A stretch of 64,000 bases of DNA from Suillus spraguei (lineage: Eukaryota; Basidiomycota; Agaricomycetes; Boletales; Suillaceae). Each line of letters starts with the position of its first letter. Position 1 is the stretch's first letter. The notes below the pieces were generated by a model. The model worked only from the letters and a program-made list of their open reading frames with translations. It ran no database searches and had not been told where the DNA came from. The position numbers and the translations under genes are program-made. The stretch covers positions 62,001 to 126,000 of the forward strand of contig JABCPU010000028.1 of NCBI GenBank assembly GCA_016800925.1, given 5' to 3'. Shown piece after piece: positions 56,340-64,000 of this stretch.

Positions 56340-57567
56340 TCACCACTTTTCGTGGGCAGGACGCACTGTTCGAAAGAGAGTGAGCGCAGGGTAATGGCAA
56401 ATAGCAACCGCACTTACAGTCGATCTCCCAAGCCCAGGCTGAACTATCTTGCTGGACGAGGTGCAAGTAAGACTGAAAATTGTCATCAGTTCAGACCCGT
56501 ATTTCCACAAGAATGATTCAACCTTTGCAATAGAATTAGGATCAAGTCGAACATCCTGATCAGCCTCCCAAGAGGGATCATTGCGACGAGATTTGGTGCG
56601 GTCAGTGATGATGACTATTCTCATTAGCTGATACTCTATAAATCCTGACACTGTACTTACCGCCGTCTATAATACTCTGAGCAGCGCGTTTGAACGTTCA
56701 TAAACACTCTTAGTACCAGAATAGACTCACATGAGCAACCTAAGAGTCAAAAAATTAGTCCACATACAATCCTAAGGCGATGCAGGAGACACCTACATGT
56801 ATATTCTGCTTACTGAATTCCTTGGCCAAGCTCTGCGACAAAGACCTTATTGCAAACTTGCTCGCAGAGAACGCAGAGGTAAGGACATTTCCTCGGATAG
56901 ACGCCGTTGCACCGGTGAAAATAAGGGTCCCCCTTTTACGAATATCGCCAGCGGCTCCACCCTCGTTCGCGGTCTCAAACTCGAGCTGTGTGAATTCGAG
57001 AATGGCCGCGCGTGCAAAAGCAAAAGCCGCTACAATGTTAGTGTCGACCGACTCACGGACTTCGTCTTCCGTGACTTCAAGGAATGGTTTCCAGACTCCG
57101 TAGCCCGCGTTGAAGACCGCGACGCGGAGAGGGGAGGATGGCCAGTGAGACTTGATGGAAGCAAATGCGGACTTGATGGATGTGGGGGTGTAATCATCGA
57201 GAGGGAATGTTGCAACCTGTTCAAAGGAACTGGTCAACATGACTGGATGGGAGCATACGTATGAATAGGAGTAGTAAGACGCAGTACCTCTCCGCCTGCT
57301 TCGTTAATTTCTCCAGCGAGTTTATTCAAGTAATCCGGTCCTCTGGAGATCAGAGCGACTCTGTAGCCGGATTTTGCGAAAAGACGGCTGTGTTTGTTCA
57401 TACACTATCAGTACAAGTTGGTAAGAAAGGACGTGATATAATGTACGCAGTTGCAGCTCCGGTGCCTGTGCAAGACGTCAGTCGTATGTGTTTGTACCGT
57501 CTCCGAAAACTTACCGCTACCATTGCCGATACCAGCAACCACAAACAAAGGGCGGACTGAAGACATC
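56340..57567 (-). CDS. Short-chain dehydrogenase/reductase (SDR)
   Basis: ATG 57567 (MSSVRPLFVVAGIGNGS), Gly-rich cofactor loop GIGNGSGTGAATARLF split by an intron, RVALISRG, NAGYGVWKPFLEV (the NAG motif), catalytic Ser region IFTGATASIRG and YxxxK position as SAFSASKFAIRSLSQSLAKE. The C-terminal exons read IIDG, SRRNDPSWEADQDVRLDPNS, IAK, QQDSSAWAWEID and RPAHEKW, ending at TGA 56340-56342. In the active site the usual Tyr appears replaced: the segment reads F-S-A-S-K, as in a subgroup of fungal SDRs that end in RPxxEKW. About 250 aa, NAD(P)-dependent by fold, substrate unknown. It faces the M20 copy 2 gene tail to tail, 113 bp apart. Confidence 0.88.
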
Positions 57568-57894
57568 TTTCAAGTTGGTGAAGCTATGAGAAAGGATAAG
57601 TAATGACAATATCGTGCTAGCTCTAACTGCCGAAGTACTTATACATAGCCCCTCTCACAAGCGAGTGTTTACTTGGCGCAATTAGTCGTAATCATGATCA
57701 CACTTGCAGATCAGTCAGCTCGGTCGAATATCAGTCAGCTCCACCGCGGAAATTCTAACTCCATCGAGCTAAGGTCGGGGAAATGCCGAAGTGACATGGT
57801 CTAGCTGTCGAAAACATCCGGGCAAGACCCGAGAGATTATGAGAGACACCATAGATAGCTGCAGTACTAGCTACCATGTCTACTACAGAAACCG

Positions 57895-58090
57895 AGGATA
57901 CAGCGTTCAAAACTATTTTCTTGATCAATCTGGTGAACTCGATTGACTGCTCGATGGCTGTATCCTGTCACCTGCGCTATGGCCTTCGATGTCATGCCAT
58001 GTGTGGACATAACAACCCACTCCTGCTTTGCAGTATCTGATATATGTCCCCAGTTTCCGTGCATCATGATGATGGTCGGCAGTCGTTGTA
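57895..58090 (-). pseudogene. Transposase N-terminal helix-turn-helix fragment
   Basis: On - the ORF at 57867-58166 contains GHISDTAKQEWVVMSTHGMT followed by SKAIAQVTGYSHRAVNRVHQ, the paired-like HTH pattern of Tc1/pogo-type DDE transposases. The catalytic domain is missing and the neighbouring sequence is QCR8, so this is a scrap of a transposon left between two genes. Confidence 0.55.
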
Positions 58091-58228
58091 CTAGAATTCC
58101 ACAAGGCAAGTTACAAAAGTAGCTAGCGTGTGCGCCTCTGTTTGGTTTCGCTCCAACAATAAACAAAAGCGGCTATGTGTTTCCCAGATTCTGGTCTATC
58201 AATATGAAAATAGCTGTAATAAGATACC

Positions 58229-58828
58229 TCAGTGGTGGCCACCCAGCGCAATATGTCCAGCCTTGCTGTTCTGCCAAGCGTAACGGCTTTTGGCCCAAGT
58301 GTATGTTCCATATCCTATAATTCTATGAGATCGTCTGTGAACAAATGCAACAAGCCACACGCACCAATAGCGAAGGGAACGATCCAGTAGGGAACTTGGG
58401 CAGCAAGACGCCTGTAGCCGTTGAATAGCCAACCACTAATTAATGCTTTTGAGCCCCGCTGCCTGAATGGCGAGACGGCTGCCAGTGCCAAAATAAGGAA
58501 CGCGCAATATGGTAGGAATGCAACGAGAATTGACGCGACAAATTGGAAGCACAAGTTGAAGTTACTGACTTATTTGTAGAAAATAGTGGGAGAGATGACG
58601 CACTGTAAACAACTACTCCTCTCTGCTTTTGCATGCTGGTGTCACCCCACCAAGGGTTCTATGGAAAAGGAGGTAAGAACAACAGTGTAACGTTTGCTAC
58701 TGGCTGCACGGTAACTCACAAATGTTTTAGCTGTAAGCTCCAAATTAGTACAACTGTTCATAGCAAAAATTTTTAAAAAAAAACATACGTCCAGGCATTC
58801 CATCTAAACGTGCAGCAGTGGGACGCAT
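58229..58828 (-). CDS. QCR8: Cytochrome b-c1 complex subunit 8 (QCR8), five exons
   Basis: Exons on -: 58828-58789 (MRPTAARLDGMPG), an 11-nt microexon 58730-58720 (PKTF with one flanking base on each side), an exon from 58658 (NPWWGDTSMQKQRGVVVYT), then VSPFRQRGSKALISGWLFNG to YWIVPFAIG, and YGTYTWAKSRYAWQNSKAGH to GGHH with TGA at 58229-58231. About 102 aa. N-terminus MRPT, the SPF motif, YRRLAAQVPYW and a single membrane helix ending in a WAK/AGHIAL tail match fungal QCR8. It is a small one-helix subunit of respiratory complex III in the inner mitochondrial membrane, close to the quinone-binding site. Confidence 0.9.
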
Positions 58829-60493
58829 GATGGGCAAGGTGGTTTACCAACGTTGGCTGAATCGTAGGCGTTGGATGTTTAGTAGACCCGATGTTGTCCG
58901 GCAAGAACAAATAAGGACAACTAACGCCAGATTTTGTCACGTCACACATATGTGACATGCTCTGAACTGCCTTATTTAGTGTTTGACCAACAACGACTAC
59001 CACAAAGTACGTGTCATATGTCATAAACTGTTGACTTCAATGTCTGAACAATGATTGACTAGGTCACGCCCACTCTTTCACTTCTAAAATGATAAGCCAC
59101 CAGACGCTGTACAACCTGGCGAACTATCTTGGTGTTCTTGCTATGCTCACCGTGGTCGCATACCATTTTGTTGCCGTGAACGCAAGATATCTTGCCAAGA
59201 ACGGGGTTAGCAGCTGAACTCGTAGAGGGTGGACTAAGCACTGTGAGGATTTCATGTGTAAAGTATGTCCTCGAAGTACTTTTCAGCTTGTGTCCGTCTG
59301 CTGATACATCTGTATTTAAATCGTCCTTTCCATAGCTCTACTATTTCGTCAATCATACCGCGACTGCTCTCTCCAATCTATTATTTTATGGACAGTGAAC
59401 GACAAAACTAATATGTCCATTGCGCATCTATGCAGCATGTTGCCCCATGTCATCTTGACCCTCTCTAGTGATCTGCTGCGACCTCCGGCTCGCATCATTA
59501 ACAGTCATGGGGTCTTTTCTCTGTGGCTGATCTTGAAGAATCTCAGGGAATTCCGTTTCGAGATCGTGGTCGTGCGTCCTCTGACAACAACAACAAACCA
59601 AGGCGCGTGCACCAGGCTCTGTCAGTACTTCGTAAGCGAGCCATTTGGTACGAGGCGGATAAGACTTCCTACCGTTGATGCAGAGATTACAGCAGATACC
59701 TGCAGCAATGTTCAGCGGTAAGAAACGACTCGAAGTGGTATCACGCACAGAAACAGGCTAAAAGGCCGAAGATGGCGTCGCCGCAGTCAGACATGGTTGT
59801 ATTGTGTGAGCAAAAGTTGACGACCTTTCAATTTTCAAACATGTTTAATAACTGGTCGTGACTTCCGTGGGGATCGATATATTCGTTCGGTCTTTGTCAG
59901 AGTAGGTTGTTCATTGGGCATGCATTGAACCTTGGGAATTATTATGTCCCGCTACTGCAATAAGCGACATTCTTAAGGTGTCAAGCACGTCAAGTTCAAG
60001 GAGCACGCCTACGCGACCATCAAATTATGTATATATTTCACCTGGGTCTAGCAATCTCACGTTGGATGACATGCCTGTTACGAGCGTCAATGTATCATGA
60101 CTTGAAAGATTCACACGGAATCTATGCTACACCAAAGACCTGCAGGTGCTAGTACGGGAAAGCTTAAAGTTCGGCGCTATAACTGAATAAAGGTATGTTT
60201 GACATTACACACACCTTCGATTAAGGCCTTGAAATTTAACATATTATCATGAATGCAGTAGTGCTGCCGAAAAGTTTGGTGGCATGTTCAGCCAAGCTTG
60301 GTGTCAGGCATTTGAACTCAAAGGTCGTCATGGTTGCATCATGACATATTCAAAATTCCATTCCCCTAGCGTGGGTATATTGATTCTTTTGGAAGTACTT
60401 AGCCGTAGAAAATGGTTCCAAGCATCGGTAGTCCATAACTGTACATGCTGTTCAATAACAGGCGTTACAGTATTCCCCGCAAAAGATGAGCTT
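58829..60493. other. Intergenic, no supported gene
   Basis: Short ORFs on both strands, for example - 59059-59241 (CVHGNKMVCDHGEHSK) and - 59428-59748 (CCNLCINGRKSYPPRTKW), look partly coding but have no family or consistent exon structure. The first part contains the QCR8 promoter. Confidence 0.45.
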
Positions 60494-62129
60494 TCAAATT
60501 TTAATCTCGTACAAAACAGCATTAATCAAAGCATCCAAATCGGTGCCGCCTAAATCACTTTCCTCCTGTCTAATTCGCTCCCTCATCTCATTCGAAGCTG
60601 TCCAAGCGGGAAGGGGCTGGGCACCACCTTTGTATTTTGTCCAATATGCCATAAAGAGCTTCATTTCTGGACGATACTTGCGACCCTTCCGATGTGCGCT
60701 CAAGCTGACTAACATTGCAGCATAGGAGAGCTGATACAGCAACTGTAGGTCTTCGCCAGACGCGCCAAGACGGGCCACTTGGTTGTTCAGCGCAAGGTCT
60801 TGGTGTTCCATGCGTGTTGCAAGCCAATCCGCAACGAGAATATGACCTGAATCAGCCAGGAGGAGTGCAAGCTCCGTTGCTGCGTCGACATAGTTCTTCT
60901 GAAGCGCTCCGTAAGCAGCAACCATCTCCTCCCTGAAATAACTGCGTAGGACTTTGGAAGGCCGAGGCCATTGGACACTATTTTCCTCGAGCTTCTTGTT
61001 GTCCATGCCAAGTATGAACGTTTTTGGGGCAAGCCCCTTATTACGACCTAGGATGCCATGAGCGAGGCACACAGACTGACCATCATGGCCCGAAGCAGTA
61101 AGCGGAGACGATTTCAGCAAGCGTGAAGGAACAGCTAGTATCCCTCTGCTGACACGCGGAGAGAACCCGATGTAGGTTCCCCATAAAAGAGAGGCGGATT
61201 GCTTCTCACAAACGGGCTCGTAAAGACCAGTGCGATCTCCTGGCCCACGCTGTACAATTTTTGACGATTTTTTTTCGTCTATGAGCTGCTGCTCAGACGT
61301 TCTTGAGTCAATAATCCGCTTTTTCGCTTTCAGGATATCCGTAGGGTCATCGAGGATGAGCTTAGGTTTGAAAAGACGAAAACGAATGTCGACGGGATGC
61401 TGTTTCATGACCGGAACATCTCTGCTTAAAATAGGCCAGGGGTCATTGCCCTCTATGAGGGGGACCAGAGCTGCATCAATACCTGTACGGCTTGGGCCAG
61501 TCCATGCTGCCCATCGATTAGAACAGTAATGCCGATTACGCCATGCAGGCCACGCATAGCGAAACACTGCAAGAGAGGATGCGCTGGCTAACAAGATAAT
61601 GCCAAGCGAATCACTATTATTGCCTGCACGAGTATTGATTAATGCTACGTGACCCCAGATGCACGGGTCACATACCGGCAAGGAATGAAAGGACCATACA
61701 ACCTAATGAGGCGATAAGAGCCAACGCTATGCCTGTCCACCATAGGTGCTCCTGACGCCCAAGACTGAACCTGATTGTCCAGAGTCCCTCGCTCTCGCAA
61801 ATTTCGACGAGAGTGGTAATTGCACCTTGAACTAAAGAGACGGCTACAGCAAGACCAGTCGCAATCCAAAAAATTTGGGTGCGCTCTGCAGCAGTAAGTT
61901 TGCTCATAAGGAACGCATCGCCAGCGTTGGTGTTGGAGGAAGAGGACGATGATGATGAGACACTGGTAGGGAGGGAAGTGGAAGTTGGGGAGACCTCAAG
62001 TTGTGCATTTGGTGGTGGTAAAGCAGCGGCGTACGCAATTGCGACGTTGATGATGACATTGAGTGCAAGTTTGATGGTGACCATCACGAGGAAAATCCTT
62101 AAGCTTTCGAACTCGGAGATAACTTGCAA
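60494..62129 (-). CDS. Multi-pass membrane protein of unknown function
   Basis: Coding from at least 62129 to a stop at 60494-60496. The upstream side includes ATACGHAQFQYKAFAARLQV to about 62,190, but I could not find the initiator or first exon. Membrane segments: IFLVMVTIKLALNVIINVAI, IFWIATGLAVAVSLVQGAIT, GIALALIASLGCMVLSFLAG, and after an intron (GTATGT donor at about 61,676) LGIILLASASSLAVF. Then comes a soluble C-terminal domain of about 330 aa with HPVDIRFRLFKPKLILDD, SYFREEMVAAYGALQKNYVD and RKYRPEMKLFMAYWTKYKGG. A Ser-rich loop lies between the first two helices. No known family recognised; exon junctions and even composition suggest a real, conserved gene. Confidence 0.7.
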
Positions 62130-62199
62130 CCTGGCGGCGAAAGCTTTATACTGAAATTGTGCGTGTCCACATGCTGTAGCCTGAAGCAGGGTGTTGTAT

Positions 62200-63794
62200 G
62201 TAAAGTTCCAACAGGGCGATCATGATGGCGCACGAGTTATGCCCAAGAGAGTATAACGAGCATCAAGTCGGTCTCGTCAATTAGGGATATGCTGTGGGAG
62301 GCTGTGGGTCGATGAGCTGGGAGGATAGCGGAAATGAATCTGAATTAGCTGAAAGGGTCGCGGGTCCAACATTGACTCAGGCCTCAGGGTCATCGTGATC
62401 TGAGATCCTCTGTATCATAACATACGTTGAGATTGGAAACACGTTGTCAATTAGTGCCCAGACACCCATCGTAAGACTTGGCATCATTGCGGATGGGTAG
62501 TCACTAGGAGTCTGCATTAACAAACATGATTTGGCAAGAACTTGCTCCGAGTCTGATCGATATTAGCTGGGACCAGCATAGTCGTCGATCTCCATCCCTC
62601 ATAGCAGATATTTGCTGAGCGTCGTGCATATAAATTACCGCCCGAAAGTTCTGGACCAGGTCTGGAACATCAACACGGGTGACTCCTTCCCGTAAGCAAA
62701 AATAACGCAAGACAGAAAATAATTTCACGCTTTAGGAACGTGTGCCGCGATGAAATTCTGAGTCAACAAGGACGATCTTACCCAGTGGCTGGCGCCGTGG
62801 TCCTCGTTTTGCTGTCGTCGTTTGCATCCCCACGAGACTCGAAGCTTGAGTGAGGACAATTAACTTTACACTTGCTTTACACCGGGTCTACCCGAAGCCC
62901 GCCTGTGACCCCTTCACCAAATATTGCGGTCCCGCCAAGAAATTTTCATTCTCCAACCCTACCTTCTACTTTTGTACCATGACAGCAATTCATAGATGAG
63001 TTGATTGAGCCTTCAGGGCCCTTTTCATTGCAACGGTTTGGCATGAAAGTCCAGAACGGCGACGACCGATGCCCGCGACCGTCGGACCCTTGGCATGTAA
63101 AAAGATGTTTTCGAGAAGTACAAGGTGAGCATTCGTTGAGTTGTCTCTGATTGATACTCCACTCGTGAGTCGTCAGTATTAAATTGTACTACGACAGCTC
63201 TGGTAATGCATATAATCACGACCGAACTAAGATGTAGAAACCGCACTCCGGGATCGCACACAAAGCCCGTGATCGTAATGAAGGCCTGATCGTTCTGGCT
63301 TGCCAGTAAAACTCGCCACGGGGTACTCATCGTGGATTTGGAAGGGGTTGCGCACGGAAAAGGTATTGTCATCATAGTTGATATCTGTCGATGTGTTCTT
63401 GTCGAGTCAGCTTGGTTCCCACCAGTACAGCAGCTGCAACAATAAGTTCTTCGTTACTGATTATACTTCTATATCTATGTTGTTTTGCAGTGCTTCATAT
63501 AACGACACAAGATATCAAACGTTGAATGGTTTATAACGATAGCATATCCTCCACGTCCGGACTACGACTTCAAACCGAGAACGTTCCAGTCCATCCATGT
63601 GCTATGCGACTCTCGTTATTCTTTCAAAAACCATACCGATTCAGATCGTCGCTGATTCGATTTTCGTGCCTTTTTCTCTCTCCATTCTATGCTACCCTGT
63701 CAGGTGCAACGCCACTTCCTTCTGCCTCCGTTTTCACATAGTAGTCGTTCGATCTGTCCATACTGAGGACCCTTACCGTTTCGATAAGCAGCTC
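62200..63794. other. Intergenic, no supported gene
   Basis: Includes a - strand ORF at 63025-63375 that may hold coding text in another frame (DNTFSVRNPFQIHDEYPVAS), without family or start. The last 250 bp are pyrimidine-rich and probably form the leader of the gene entering at 63795. Confidence 0.45.
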
Positions 63795-64000
63795 ATGTAC
63801 AGTCCCTATTCACGGGGGAGACGATCCAATCCTATATTCCGCTCATCCAGTGGACGTCCTAGAAAGCCTCAAGAAAGTATTCTCGCGCACTACGTCTTTT
63901 CCGTTCGTTATTCTCAAGCATTTCTATTTATGTACGTTAATCTGTTCCTCGCCGCTATCTTCCTCGGTCGCCTCATAACCACTCTTCCCCATCAAACCCA
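63795..64000 (+). CDS. Start of a membrane-protein gene, cut by the window edge
   Basis: ATG 63795 opens a frame with no stop to the end of the window (68 complete codons). It starts MYSPYSRGRRSNPIFRSSSG, basic and Ser-rich, and continues HYVFSVRYSQAFLFMYVNLF then LAAIFLGRLIT, a likely membrane helix. The positive N-terminus followed by a hydrophobic stretch suggests a signal anchor, for example a Golgi/ER enzyme. No family can be named from this much. Confidence 0.6.
   Translation, partial: MYSPYSRGRRSNPIFRSSSGRPRKPQESILAHYVFSVRYSQAFLFMYVNLFLAAIFLGRLITTLPHQT

Noticed and set aside
57867..58166. Intact transposase gene
   Set aside because: Only the HTH portion is present; no DDE catalytic domain or terminal repeats nearby.

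Overview
The window is nuclear DNA of a filamentous basidiomycete, most likely an Agaricomycete. The evidence is genes cut by many introns of about 50-60 bp, a chromodomain Ty3/gypsy element and two tyrosine-recombinase retroelements of types common in mushroom genomes, a Zn2Cys6 regulator with a basidiomycete-type middle homology region, and ordinary fungal housekeeping genes. I cannot fix genus or species from sequence alone.

Positions 1-16,287 are a pile of mobile elements. From the left: the 3' part of a Ty3/gypsy element on + (integrase and chromodomain, an extra zinc-knuckle ORF, then a polypurine tract and 3' LTR at 4239-4715). Inside its extra ORF sits a 1,325-bp solo LTR with a 5-bp target duplication, and removing it restores the reading frame. 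The gypsy element itself abuts a fragment of the same LTR family in the opposite orientation. About 4,900-10,690 is old, CpG-poor debris that includes a broken RT plus tyrosine-recombinase element on -. Positions 10,691-16,287 hold a nearly complete Ngaro-like element on - with textbook split direct repeats (A1 - ORFs - B1 A2 B2).

Positions 16,440-64,000 are gene territory with gaps. In order: an APC amino-acid/choline-type permease (-), a transposase-tail-like ORF (+), a tandem pair of small cysteine-rich genes (+), VPS15 (+), threonyl-tRNA synthetase (+), a CstF-64/CSTF2-type 3'-end factor (-), a small heat-shock protein (+), a 3.2-kb gap, a Zn2Cys6 transcription factor (-), a 4.3-kb gap with one possible small gene, the SWI/SNF subunit SNF5 (+), two tandem M20-family amidohydrolases (+), a short-chain dehydrogenase (-), a transposase HTH scrap (-), QCR8 of respiratory complex III (-), an unassigned multi-pass membrane protein (-), and the start of a membrane-protein gene running off the right edge (+).

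There is no operon-like logic. The nuclear genes serve separate roles: vesicle/autophagy PI3K signalling, translation, mRNA 3'-end processing, chaperoning, chromatin remodelling and respiration. Splice junctions were read by eye from GT-AG signals and protein continuity, so exon edges are approximate unless stated.
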